Of a stretch of 64,000 nucleotides of DNA, positions 38,025-45,965 are shown in pieces. Origin of the DNA: Hydrogenoanaerobacterium saccharovorans (GTDB lineage: Bacteria > Bacillota > Clostridia > Oscillospirales > Ruminococcaceae); contig NZ_JACSNR010000002.1 of assembly GCF_016901815.1 (NCBI RefSeq), positions 211,607 to 275,606 on the forward strand. Direction: 5' to 3'. The stretch's first letter is position 1. Each line of letters begins with the position of its first letter. The notes under the pieces were generated by a model that did not search any database, was not told where the DNA came from, and saw only the letters and a list, made by a program, of their open reading frames with translations. A program made the translations under genes and the position numbers.

Positions 38025-38639
38025 TTATTCAAAAAAGCTGGTAAATTCCCCAAGTTCCTTCCGGGTGAGCTTTGGCAGCTCATAGGAGGGGTCCGGCTTG
38101 CCCACACACAGCACCATGATGGGGGTCTCCCCTTCGGGACGGCCCAGCAGTTCCCGCAGGAAGGTGGGCGGCGCCGGCGTATAGGTCAGGGAAGCATAGC
38201 CGGCATTGCGCAGCGCGTTGATGAGCAGCCCCGTCGCCAGACAGGCCGACTCGGTGACATAGTAGTTCTTGTCCCGGGTGCCGTCCTCCTTCTGGCTCCA
38301 CCACTCCTTGAAGATGACGATCAGGCAGGGGGCTTCGGTGAGGAAGGGCTTCTCCACCGCCAGAGTGAGCTTTGCCAGATCCGCCCGCCATTCGTCGGTG
38401 ATGTGCTCAGCATAGAACTCCCGCTCTACCGCCTCGCTGCCCTCCCGGATGCGCTGTTTCATCTCCGGGTCGGTGACCACGCAGAAGTGCCAGGGCTGTT
38501 TGTTGGCGCCGCTGGGAGCGGTGCTGGCGGTGAGCAGACAGGTCTCCAGAACAGCACGGTCCACCGGTTCCGGCAGGAATTTGCGGTAGCTTCTTCGGAG
38601 CTGGCTCTCAGCCAGCAGCGTTTCAGGGGATAGGGGCAT
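38025..38639 (-). CDS. Iodotyrosine-deiodinase-like nitroreductase-family flavoprotein
   Basis: 204 residues, start at ATG 38639 after GGAGGAG. FMN-binding nitroreductase fold with RRSYRKF near 15-21 and APSGANKQPWHF near 41-52. It matches the iodotyrosine deiodinase (IYD) branch rather than typical nitroreductases: Glu72, Tyr76 and Lys97 keep the exact spacing, relative to Trp84, of the Glu-Tyr-Lys triad that clamps the amino-acid part of iodotyrosine in human IYD, followed by AP(C)LIVIFK, NYYVTESACLATGLLINAL and LGRP. Reductive dehalogenation of halotyrosines is the family reaction; for this protein it is inferred. Own promoter; lies between the rplKA and rplJL blocks. Confidence 0.85.
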   Translation of the reverse strand: MPLSPETLLAESQLRRSYRKFLPEPVDRAVLETCLLTASTAPSGANKQPWHFCVVTDPEMKQRIREGSEAVEREFYAEHITDEWRADLAKLTLAVEKPFLTEAPCLIVIFKEWWSQKEDGTRDKNYYVTESACLATGLLINALRNAGYASLTYTPAPPTFLRELLGRPEGETPIMVLCVGKPDPSYELPKLTRKELGEFTSFFE

Positions 38640-38680
38640 GACATTCTCCTCCAATCACACGCGTTAAATTGATAAACCCC

Positions 38681-38709
38681 ATGTTACCAGACCGGAGACA
38701 GCTTGTCAA
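38681..38709 (-). promoter_or_regulatory. Promoter of the deiodinase-like gene
   Basis: Minus strand TTGACA (38709-38704), 17 nt, TAACAT (38686-38681). Confidence 0.7.
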
Positions 38710-38729
38710 CACTTTATCCATTAAAATCG

Positions 38730-39176
38730 CTAAAATATTTTCTTTTCGTACAAAGCGAACTCCTGTCCGCCGTGACCGGTTTCGGTACCGGTGCGCGCAA
38801 AGCCCAGCTTTTCGTAGAAATGGCAGTCCCGTTTGTCTGCCGCCGGGGTCTTGAGCCGCCATGTGGCCTCCGGGTACCGCCTGAGCAGCTCCCCCAGGGC
38901 CTGCTGTCCGATGCCCTCCCCCTGATGGCCTGCCTCCACAAAGGCGCCCTCCAGCCAGAGGCAGTCAGGCTGCGGGAACAGGAGCAGTCCGCCCACTGTC
39001 CTGCCGTCCAGCAGAATGCACCAGCACTCCTGCTCTGCCAGGCAGTCCCCGAGGAACTCCCGGCTGCGCTTCCACCGGGGGCCTTTCCCCGACACAGTGC
39101 TCCCGGCAAAGGCAGAATTTGCCGCTTCAAACAGGCAGTCCAGATCCTCCGGCACTGCCCGGCGCAGTTCGATCAT
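38730..39176 (-). CDS. GNAT-family N-acetyltransferase
   Basis: 148 residues of the GNAT fold. Acetyl-CoA loop near 83-92 (EAGHQGEGIGQQALGELL, a Q/RxxGxG/A-type motif) and HFYEKLGFARTG near 120-131. Acceptor unknown. Own promoter TTGACA-17-TATGAT. No terminator between it and the deiodinase-like gene, so some readthrough is likely. Confidence 0.88.
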   Translation of the reverse strand: MIELRRAVPEDLDCLFEAANSAFAGSTVSGKGPRWKRSREFLGDCLAEQECWCILLDGRTVGGLLLFPQPDCLWLEGAFVEAGHQGEGIGQQALGELLRRYPEATWRLKTPAADKRDCHFYEKLGFARTGTETGHGGQEFALYEKKIF

Positions 39177-39225
39177 CGCTCATTCCTCCCATCGGTCAGA
39201 GGGGATTTTCCTCCCCTTTGAGCTC

Positions 39226-39254
39226 ATCATAACAGGCAGGCGGGGCAATGTCAA
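39226..39254 (-). promoter_or_regulatory. Promoter of the acetyltransferase gene
   Basis: Minus strand TTGACA (39254-39249), 17 nt, TATGAT (39231-39226). Confidence 0.75.
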
Positions 39255-39294
39255 ACCCGTCCGGCTGTGCCCGGAAGCCAGGCCCCCACAGACG

Positions 39295-39326
39295 CAAAAA
39301 AGGACTGCCGAAGCAGTCCTTTTTGT
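39295..39326 (-). terminator. Terminator of the rpmG-rplA operon
   Basis: AAAAGGACTGC/GCAGTCCTTTTT around CGAA; T-run on the minus strand. Confidence 0.9.
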
Positions 39327-39345
39327 GTTCCGTTAAGCAGGGATC

Positions 39346-40062
39346 TTAGTTGTTCTCAGCGGGAGCAACAGCGGCATAACGGCCGGGGTTGATCTTGATG
39401 CCAGGGCCCATGGTGGTGGCAATTACGCAGGAACGGATATACTGACCCTTGGCAGCGGCGGGCTTAGCACGCACGATGGCAGTCATCAGGGTCTCGAAGT
39501 TCTCCTGGAGCTTCTCGGCACCGAAGGAAGCCTTGCCGATGGGGCAGTGAATGATGTTGGTCTTGTCCAGACGGTACTCGATCTTACCAGCCTTAGCCTC
39601 GGTTACGGCACGGGCAACATCAGGAGTAACGGTACCAGCCTTGGGGTTGGGCATCAGGCCGCGAGGACCGAGCACCTTACCAAGACGGCCGACAATACCC
39701 ATCATGTCAGGGGTAGCAATAACAACGTCGAAGTCCATCCAGTTCTCGTTCTGGATCTTCTGCATCATATCCTCAGCGCCTACATAGTCAGCGCCGGCAG
39801 CCAGAGCCTTGTCTACATTCTCGCCCTTGCAGAATACGAGAGTGCGGACAGTCTTACCGGTACCGTTGGGCAGTACAACTGCGCCACGAACCTGCTGGTC
39901 AGCGTGACGGGAGTCAACGCCCAGACGGATATGAGCCTCAACGGTTTCATCAAACTTAGCCTTAGCAGTCTTTGTGCAGAGATCAATAGCCTCTGCGGTA
40001 TCGTACAGCTTTGCGCTGTCAAACAGCTTGGAGCTGTCCTGGTACTTCTTACCGTGTTTCAT
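39346..40062 (-). CDS. rplA: Ribosomal protein L1
   Basis: 238 residues, start [14 protein letters not shown] at 40062 with AAGGAGG upstream (a longer frame from 40119 has none). Contains [36 protein letters not shown] and [10 protein letters not shown]. Binds 23S rRNA at the L1 stalk and often represses its own mRNA. Follows rplK by 65 nt. Confidence 0.97.
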   Translation of the reverse strand: MKHGKKYQDSSKLFDSAKLYDTAEAIDLCTKTAKAKFDETVEAHIRLGVDSRHADQQVRGAVVLPNGTGKTVRTLVFCKGENVDKALAAGADYVGAEDMMQKIQNENWMDFDVVIATPDMMGIVGRLGKVLGPRGLMPNPKAGTVTPDVARAVTEAKAGKIEYRLDKTNIIHCPIGKASFGAEKLQENFETLMTAIVRAKPAAAKGQYIRSCVIATTMGPGIKINPGRYAAVAPAENN

Positions 40063-40127
40063 TGAATGTATCCTCCTTAAGAGTGGTATATAGCGGAAAT
40101 GTTCCTCCCACTCGGACAAATGGCCTC

Positions 40128-40553
40128 TTAGTCTACTACTTCAATACCCATGCTGCGGGCAGAACCGCAGATCATGCTGGTTGCAGTCTCGATGGTTGCA
40201 GCGTTCAGGTCGGGCATCTTCTGCTCAGCGATCTGTCTGGCCTGAGCCATGGTGATCTTACCAACCTTGGTCTTGTTCGGAACGCCGGAAGCCTTGTCCA
40301 GACCGGCAGCCTTCTTGATCAGAACAGCAGCCGGAGGGGTCTTGGTGATAAAGGTGAAGGAGCGGTCAGCGTAAACGGTGATGACAACCGGAATGATCAT
40401 ACCGGCCTCATTCTTGGTACGCTCGTTGAACTCCTTGGTGAACGCCATGATGTTGACGCCGTGCTGACCCAGAGCGGGGCCGACCGGCGGTGCAGGAGTT
40501 GCCTTTCCTGCCGGGATCTGAAGCTTGATGAAGCCTACTACTTTCTGTGCCAT
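40128..40553 (-). CDS. rplK: Ribosomal protein L11
   Basis: 141 residues: [36 protein letters not shown], and the C-terminal rRNA-binding [20 protein letters not shown]. Target of prmA, also present in the window. The 147-nt gap between nusG and rplK contains GC-rich hairpins (GGCAGC/GCTGCC at about 40627-40642 and GGGGAG/CTCCCC) that may be an autoregulatory leader. Confidence 0.97.
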   Translation of the reverse strand: MAQKVVGFIKLQIPAGKATPAPPVGPALGQHGVNIMAFTKEFNERTKNEAGMIIPVVITVYADRSFTFITKTPPAAVLIKKAAGLDKASGVPNKTKVGKITMAQARQIAEQKMPDLNAATIETATSMICGSARSMGIEVVD

Positions 40554-40700
40554 TGTATTGCACCTCCATAAGATAAGTGGTAAATTTCGGGGAGAACCAA
40601 AGGGTGAAAAGCGGCTCCCCTCCCACAGGCAGCACCCTGCTGCCTTTGCGTATCAGCCGACCCGTACAACGAGGCCGTGGATCGGCTACCTCAAAGGAAA

Positions 40701-41222
40701 TTAGTCCAGTGCGCGGACCTGACCGAGCTCCAGCTCGACCGGGACGTCCTTGCCCATCATGGACACAACAACCCGGACATAGTTCTTCTCGGGGTCCAGA
40801 GCTTCCACGGTTCCGATGAAACCATCCAGGTAACCGGATACCACGCTGACCGAATCACCCACAGCGAAGTTGACTTCCACCTTGCCGGTATCAACGCCAA
40901 GACGGGCTACTTCCTCATCGGTGAGCGGTACGGGCTTGGAACCCGGTCCCACGAAACCGGTCACACCCCGGATGTTGCGGACAACATACCAGGAGTCATC
41001 GGTCATGATCATCTTGACCAGGACATAGCTGGGGAAGAGCTTGCGTTCCACCTCACGCTTCTTATCGTCCTTGATCTCCACCACAGTTTCAGTGGGGACC
41101 CGGACTTCCTGGATCAGATCGTGGAGCTTGCGGTTTTCCACCGCGTTTTCAATGCTTGTCGCAACCTTGTTCTCATAGCCTGAGTAGGTGTGGACAACAT
41201 ACCATTTTGCAGTATCGGACAT
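40701..41222 (-). CDS. nusG: Transcription elongation/antitermination factor NusG
   Basis: 173 residues. NGN domain MSDTAKWYVVHTYSGYENKV with LFPSYVLVKM and RNIRGVTGFVG, linker, and C-terminal KOW domain VGDSVSVVSGYLDGFIGTVE. Binds RNA polymerase and couples it to the ribosome. Normal place after secE. Confidence 0.97.
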   Translation of the reverse strand: MSDTAKWYVVHTYSGYENKVATSIENAVENRKLHDLIQEVRVPTETVVEIKDDKKREVERKLFPSYVLVKMIMTDDSWYVVRNIRGVTGFVGPGSKPVPLTDEEVARLGVDTGKVEVNFAVGDSVSVVSGYLDGFIGTVEALDPEKNYVRVVVSMMGKDVPVELELGQVRALD

Positions 41223-41301
41223 TACAGCACCCTCCTTGCCATCAGTTCACAGTGCGGACAAGTCTTGGTTTTAGAACTTTGTCGGAACGGAAGAAACAAG
41301 C

Positions 41302-41532
41302 TTACGCTCCCATGAAGAACAGCGATACCAGTTTGGTAATGACGAAGTCGAAGCCGCAGATGATGCAGGCGGAGATGATCAGAGCAATGATCACAATGCC
41401 GGTGTTGTTGAGCACCTGCTTTTTCTCCGGCCATACAACCTTCTTCAGCTCGCCGCGCATATCCTTGAAGTAGCGCTTGATCTTGGCGAGGAAACCGGTC
41501 TTGTTTTCGGCATTCGCAGCTTTAGCTGACAT
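41302..41532 (-). CDS. secE: Preprotein translocase subunit SecE
   Basis: 76 residues. Conserved amphipathic stretch FKDMRGELKKVVWPEKKQVL near 21-40 and one membrane segment about 43-68 (GIVIIALIISACIICGFDFV). Essential Sec translocon subunit, single-helix Gram-positive form. Confidence 0.96.
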   Translation of the reverse strand: MSAKAANAENKTGFLAKIKRYFKDMRGELKKVVWPEKKQVLNNTGIVIIALIISACIICGFDFVITKLVSLFFMGA

Positions 41533-41550
41533 CTACTTCCCGCCTTTCGA

Positions 41551-41700
41551 CTACTTGGACTCTCTGTGGAGAGTGTGCTTCCGGCAGAACTTGCAGTACT
41601 TCTTCATCTCAAGTCTGTCAGGATCGTTCTTCTTGTTCTTGGTTGTGTTGTAGTTGCGCTGCTTGCACTCTGTGCAGGCCAAGGTAATTTTAACCCTCAT
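41551..41700 (-). CDS. rpmG: Ribosomal protein L33
   Basis: 49 residues, [20 protein letters not shown] ... [17 protein letters not shown]. Two CxxC pairs (CTEC, CKFC) bind zinc, so this is the zinc-containing form. AGGAGG ribosome site. First gene of rpmG-secE-nusG-rplK-rplA. Confidence 0.95.
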   Translation of the reverse strand: MRVKITLACTECKQRNYNTTKNKKNDPDRLEMKKYCKFCRKHTLHRESK

Positions 41701-41804
41701 TTCGGCACCTCCTGATTAACGGAATTTGTTTGCCTCCCTCGTAAAGGAAACGGTCTCTGCTTATTTTTGGACATAAAAAAATAACCCTTTTAAGAGGTAT
41801 TACA

Positions 41805-41834
41805 ATAGTACCATATCCCCCGGTATTCCGTCAA
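41805..41834 (-). promoter_or_regulatory. Promoter of the rpmG-rplA operon
   Basis: Minus strand TTGACG (41834-41829), 18 nt, TACTAT (41810-41805). A short A/T-rich hairpin with T7 lies right at the predicted start of the transcript (about 41803-41774). Confidence 0.65.
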
Positions 41835-41903
41835 CTGTTTTTTTGCCCAAAAAACCGGTAAATATCGGCTTTTTTCCATGGAAAAGCGCCTCACCGGCCC
41901 CAT

Positions 41904-41935
41904 AAAAAGAGGGAGCCCTGTACAGGGCTCCCTCC
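41904..41935 (-). terminator. Terminator of the 41967-43277 gene
   Basis: GGAGGGAGCCCTGTACAGGG CTCCC-type 10 bp GC stem followed by TTTTTAT. A second hairpin (CTGTCCCC/GGGACAG, 41938-41960) precedes it. Confidence 0.88.
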
Positions 41936-41966
41936 GTCTGTCCCACAGGCGGGGACAGATGATTTT

Positions 41967-43277
41967 TTACTCTGCTTCCACAGTGAGCAGCTCGGTCTCG
42001 ATCTGATCAAACTCGTACCAGATCTTGTCGATGGAGCCGATCTTCAGGCCGTTGATGGAGTAGGTCACGCCGTTCTTGCGCACTTCCAGAGTGACGTCCT
42101 TACCCTTGAGGGCACGGGCTGCGCTGGACGGGAACCACGGCAGGCCGGTAGCGCTCATCTCGATGGTGTCGCCTTCCTCGGCTGCGGCGATCTCACGCTT
42201 TACCTTGGCCCACTTCTCGTTGCCGAAGTAGTCGCCGCCGTTGTCCTCACGGGGAGCACGGTTTACAACTACCTCTCCATCAACAGGAACATTTGCACCA
42301 TTGACAGTGAGAGCCTTATCGGTACCATTTTCAACGGCAACATCTTCGCCTACAACCTTAACGGTGCCGTCCTTTGCTTTGGTTACTTCCACTGCGTCAT
42401 AGTTGGTGGCATCGATTACATCACCGGTTCCACCAATGTGGAAAGCCTCTGTTTCGCCGTCGTTCTTCAGTTCAGCGATAACTTCAGCATTCTCGGTGTA
42501 CTCATCGTTGTTCCAGCTCGCATCAGTGAACAGGCCGCCGGTTACATTGATACCGGTCTTGTTATCAGTACCAAGGCCATAGGTGCTGATTGCACCGTCG
42601 ATCTTACCGTTCTCTACCTTCAGCTTTGCCTTTTCTGCAACGTTTGCTGTACCGGATCCATCACTGCCATACTCTACATCACCGACAATTTCACCGGTGG
42701 TATCGATCGTTACAGTGACGCCATCACCATATCCATTGCTGGGCCAGTAGTACACATCAAATGCCTTTTCTCCTGCCCGGGCATAGATACTGGTATTGCC
42801 AATGACATTGAGGCTGCCAAAGTTGTTGCTGACTACATACTGGCACTGAGGATCATTGCGGGCATCCAGGGTGACATTCTCCAGAGTCAGATCGCTGTAA
42901 TTCTGGATCAGGATCTTCAGCTTCTCATAATTGCCTGCCATAACAGTACCATTGCGCATGGTGACATTGGAACCTCTCAGCAGCTGGAAGCCATTGGTTT
43001 CGGTTCCTGAAGAGCCAACAGTGCCTCCGGTAATTGTATAGGTATTGCCGCCAAAATCAATTGTAAAGTTCTTTCCGGATTCAACCTTTACTCCCGAACC
43101 ATCAGTAGTCTCAAGAAGTTTAATTGTATCACCTTCACCTGCCTTGTTCACGGCTTCCTGTAAAGTATCATATCGGGTTCCATTCAGTTCAAACAAACCG
43201 GTATCATCCGCCAAGGCAACCGAAGCTGTGCCAATGGTCATGGCTGCTGCCAGAAGCATAGCAAGAAGTTTCTTCAT
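41967..43277 (-). CDS. Secreted beta-helix-like protein behind a poly-G promoter
   Basis: 436 residues. Signal peptide 1-23 (MKKLLAMLLAAAMTIGTASV, cleavage near ALADD). Then TLQEAVNKAGEGDTIKLLE and repeating short strands with Gly/Asn/Thr turns (FTIDFGGNTYTI, VTMRNGTVMAG, LTLENVTLDA), typical of right-handed parallel beta-helix surface proteins. It stops at LLTVEAE with no NPxTG or anchor, unlike related gut Clostridia surface proteins as I know them, so it may be released. Promoter spacer contains G9. Own terminator. Confidence 0.83.
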   Translation of the reverse strand: MKKLLAMLLAAAMTIGTASVALADDTGLFELNGTRYDTLQEAVNKAGEGDTIKLLETTDGSGVKVESGKNFTIDFGGNTYTITGGTVGSSGTETNGFQLLRGSNVTMRNGTVMAGNYEKLKILIQNYSDLTLENVTLDARNDPQCQYVVSNNFGSLNVIGNTSIYARAGEKAFDVYYWPSNGYGDGVTVTIDTTGEIVGDVEYGSDGSGTANVAEKAKLKVENGKIDGAISTYGLGTDNKTGINVTGGLFTDASWNNDEYTENAEVIAELKNDGETEAFHIGGTGDVIDATNYDAVEVTKAKDGTVKVVGEDVAVENGTDKALTVNGANVPVDGEVVVNRAPREDNGGDYFGNEKWAKVKREIAAAEEGDTIEMSATGLPWFPSSAARALKGKDVTLEVRKNGVTYSINGLKIGSIDKIWYEFDQIETELLTVEAE

Positions 43278-43358
43278 GTTTCTCTCTCCTTTTATTTTTA
43301 TAATTTCACGGAAATGAAATGCCTTCCCGGAATCCTTTCATTTCCTGTACTTATTGCA

Positions 43359-43388
43359 ATTATACCCCCCCCCGGATGCAGGCGTCAA
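43359..43388 (-). promoter_or_regulatory. Promoter with G9 tract in its spacer
   Basis: Minus strand TTGACG (43388-43383), 18 nt spacer ending in G9 (43373-43365), TATAAT (43364-43359). The remaining gap up to ddl (43389-43619) has TATAAT at 43540-43545 on plus, possibly for ddl, without a clear -35. Confidence 0.83.
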
Positions 43389-43619
43389 TACCCGTCCGGG
43401 GTGTTTTCTGAAGTTTTTCCTTTCTCTCCCTGCAGCCTTTCTTCTCTTTTCCGGCGCTGTCTGTCCCATATTCCCGGAATTTTTTCGCCCCGGGGTTTGA
43501 TTGCGCCGTTCAGTTATGCTATCATATATCTGATTGGACTATAATAGGATAGTACCGCCATTATTATAAATGGTATATCCCGGATCGTTAGCTCGTTCTG
43601 AATCGGAGGCATTTTGATT

Positions 43620-44687
43620 ATGGAAAAACGCACAATCGGCATTCTGTTCGGCGGTGCCAGCAGTGAACATGATGTTTCACTGATGTCCGCCACCTCAGTG
43701 CTGGAAAATATCGACCGCGAAAAATACGATGTCATCATGGTGGGCATCACCCGGGACGGACGCTGGATGCGCTATACCGGCGATGTAAAGAAGCTCATCG
43801 ACCACTCCTGGGAAGAGGACAGCGGCAACCTGCCCGCCTTCCTCTCCCCCGACCGTTCGGTGCACGGCCTGGTGACTGTCCGGGACGGTCAGATGGAGAT
43901 CACCCGTCTGGACGCCGTATTCCCGGTGATGCACGGACGCTTTGCGGAGGACGGTTCCATGCAGGGCCTCTGCGACCTGGCAGGTATCCCCTGTGTGGGC
44001 CCCGGTGTCTGCTCCAGCGCCATCTGCATGGATAAGGAATACACCCACATCGTCCTGGATGCCGCCGGCATCAAGACCTCCGATTGGTTCTGTGTGCGCA
44101 AGGGCGAAGTTCCCTCGCTGCTCGACCTGGAGGTGAAGATCGCTGTCAAGCTGGGCGGTTTCCCGGTCTTTGTCAAGCCCTGCAACGCCGGTTCTTCGGT
44201 GGGCGTCTCCAAGGTCAAGACCTCGGACGACCTGGAAGAGGCCATGATGCTCGCCTTCCAGCATGACCAGAAGATCCTCATTGAGCGTGCCATGGTGGGC
44301 AAGGAAGTGGAAGTGGCTGTGATGGGCAACGACTCCCCCGAGGCTTCGGTGCATGTGGGCGAGATCGTTCCCAAGCTGGAATTCTACGACTACAACTCCA
44401 AGTACTATGACGATACCGCTGACCTCTATCTGCCGGCCCGCATCTCCGATGAGGAGACCCAGCTGATCCGTCAGACCGCGGTAAAGGCATTCAAGGCCCT
44501 GGGCTGCCGGGGTCTGGCCCGGGTGGACTTCTTCCTGCTGCCCGATGGCAGCTGTGTGCTCAATGAGCCCAACACCCTGCCCGGCTTTACCAAGATCAGC
44601 ATGTATCCCAAGCTGTTCATCGACTCGGGTCTGAGCTATCCCGAGATCATCGACCGGCTCATCACTCTGGCGATTGAAGCCCAGTAA
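43620..44687 (+). CDS. ddl: D-alanine--D-alanine ligase
   Basis: 355 residues. ATP-grasp ligase that makes the D-Ala-D-Ala end of peptidoglycan precursors. N-terminal GILFGGASSEHDVSLMSA, then FVKPCNAGSSVGVSKVK and FYDYNSKYYDD, the loop with Lys-Tyr typical of D-Ala:D-Ala rather than D-lactate ligases, and EPNTLPGFTKISMYPKL. Start ATG 43620 after GGAGG. Heads a five-gene unit with murI, ywiB, argS and a MetH-like gene. Confidence 0.96.
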   Translation: MEKRTIGILFGGASSEHDVSLMSATSVLENIDREKYDVIMVGITRDGRWMRYTGDVKKLIDHSWEEDSGNLPAFLSPDRSVHGLVTVRDGQMEITRLDAVFPVMHGRFAEDGSMQGLCDLAGIPCVGPGVCSSAICMDKEYTHIVLDAAGIKTSDWFCVRKGEVPSLLDLEVKIAVKLGGFPVFVKPCNAGSSVGVSKVKTSDDLEEAMMLAFQHDQKILIERAMVGKEVEVAVMGNDSPEASVHVGEIVPKLEFYDYNSKYYDDTADLYLPARISDEETQLIRQTAVKAFKALGCRGLARVDFFLLPDGSCVLNEPNTLPGFTKISMYPKLFIDSGLSYPEIIDRLITLAIEAQ

Positions 44688-44709
44688 TGGGCGGAAAGGG
44701 GGCTTTTCC

Positions 44710-45540
44710 ATGGATCAGCGACCCATCGGCGTCTTTGATTCCGGCGTGGGCGGGCTCTCGGTGGTGCGGGAGCTGTGCCGTCTGCTCCCCGGCGAGGACA
44801 TCGTCTACTTCGGCGATGTGGGCCGGGTTCCCTACGGCACCCGCAGCCGGGAGGTCATCTACCGCTATGCGTCCGAGGACCTGCGCTTCCTCCGGGACCG
44901 GAATGTGAAGCTCATCATCGCCGCCTGCGGCACTGCCAGCTCGGTGATCGATTCCGCCCTCACCGACCGGCTGCCCATGCCCTATACCGGCGTCATCGAA
45001 CCCACCGCCCGGGCGGCAGCCGCTGCCACCCGCAATAAAAAGGTGGGCATCATCGGCACCGACGCCACCATCCGCAGCGGCTCCTTTGTACGGGCACTCC
45101 ATGCCATCGACCCCGCCATCGAAACGGTGGGTCAGGGCTGTGCCCTGCTGGTGCCGCTGGTGGAAAACGGCTACATCGACTTTGAAAACAAGGTCACCCG
45201 CCTGGTGCTGGAGGATTATCTCCGACCCATCCGGGAATCGGGGGCGGACACCCTGATCCTGGGCTGCACCCATTTCCCGCTGCTGGCGCCCATCATCGGT
45301 GACATGCTGGGAGAAGGGGTCACCCTCATCGACTCAGGCGCCGCCACCGCCGGCTATATCCGGGAACTGCTCCGGCAGACCGGCCTGGAGAATCCCCGTA
45401 CCGAAGGCGGCGTGCAGCGGTACTACATCTCGGAGCACACCGAGACCTTTGCCCGTACCGCCGAACTCTTCCTGGGGCATGGCATCACCGCCGAATACGC
45501 GGTGGCGGAACTGCCGCTGGAAGCGGAGGAACAGGCATGA
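44710..45540 (+). CDS. murI: Glutamate racemase
   Basis: 276 residues. Supplies D-glutamate for peptidoglycan. Both catalytic Cys regions are present, IAACGTASS near 73-81 and LGCTHFPLL near 185-193, with IGVFDSGVGGLSVV at the N-terminus. AAAGGGGG precedes ATG 44710. Its last bases overlap ywiB as ATGA. Confidence 0.96.
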   Translation: MDQRPIGVFDSGVGGLSVVRELCRLLPGEDIVYFGDVGRVPYGTRSREVIYRYASEDLRFLRDRNVKLIIAACGTASSVIDSALTDRLPMPYTGVIEPTARAAAAATRNKKVGIIGTDATIRSGSFVRALHAIDPAIETVGQGCALLVPLVENGYIDFENKVTRLVLEDYLRPIRESGADTLILGCTHFPLLAPIIGDMLGEGVTLIDSGAATAGYIRELLRQTGLENPRTEGGVQRYYISEHTETFARTAELFLGHGITAEYAVAELPLEAEEQA

Positions 45541-45965
45541 CCCCCCGCCGGGCTGTGGTGGAACTGGAGCTCATCAGCCGGATCGACCAGGACGGCGACT
45601 GTACCGAGACCCGGACCTTTGCCCGGGGAGAACTGACCCGTCTGCGGGACAGTGTCACCCTGGCCTACCGGGAACCGGACGGAGACAGCCGGACCCAGAT
45701 CCGGCTCTCGGAAAACGGACAAGCCCTGATCCACCGCACCGGAGAATTTTCCGGACGCATCCCGGTCTGTCCCGGGGAATGGGCAGAGTTTCTCTATCAC
45801 ACTCCCTACGGCGACCTGGAACTGGCCTGTGAAGGGCTGGAACTGCTGCTCCGGGAAGAAAACACCGCCGGACAGCTGGTACTGCGTTACCGCATCGGCA
45901 CACCGGACGGCGATATTATCAGTGAAAATCACATCACCATCATATATAAGGAGAGTGCAAATTAA
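45537..45965 (+). CDS. ywiB: DUF1934 (YwiB) beta-barrel protein
   Basis: 142 residues, alternating strands, matching DUF1934 (lipocalin-like barrel in the B. subtilis YwiB family). It overlaps murI by 4 nt and ends one base before the argS start; the DUF1934-argS neighbourhood is conserved in Bacillus, which supports the assignment. Function unknown. Confidence 0.8.
   Translation: MTPRRAVVELELISRIDQDGDCTETRTFARGELTRLRDSVTLAYREPDGDSRTQIRLSENGQALIHRTGEFSGRIPVCPGEWAEFLYHTPYGDLELACEGLELLLREENTAGQLVLRYRIGTPDGDIISENHITIIYKESAN

Noticed and set aside
41774..41803. Attenuator for the rpmG-rplA operon
   Set aside because: A 10-bp A/T-rich stem with T7 is visible but overlaps the predicted transcription start, so it cannot form fully in the transcript; noted only as a possible leader feature.
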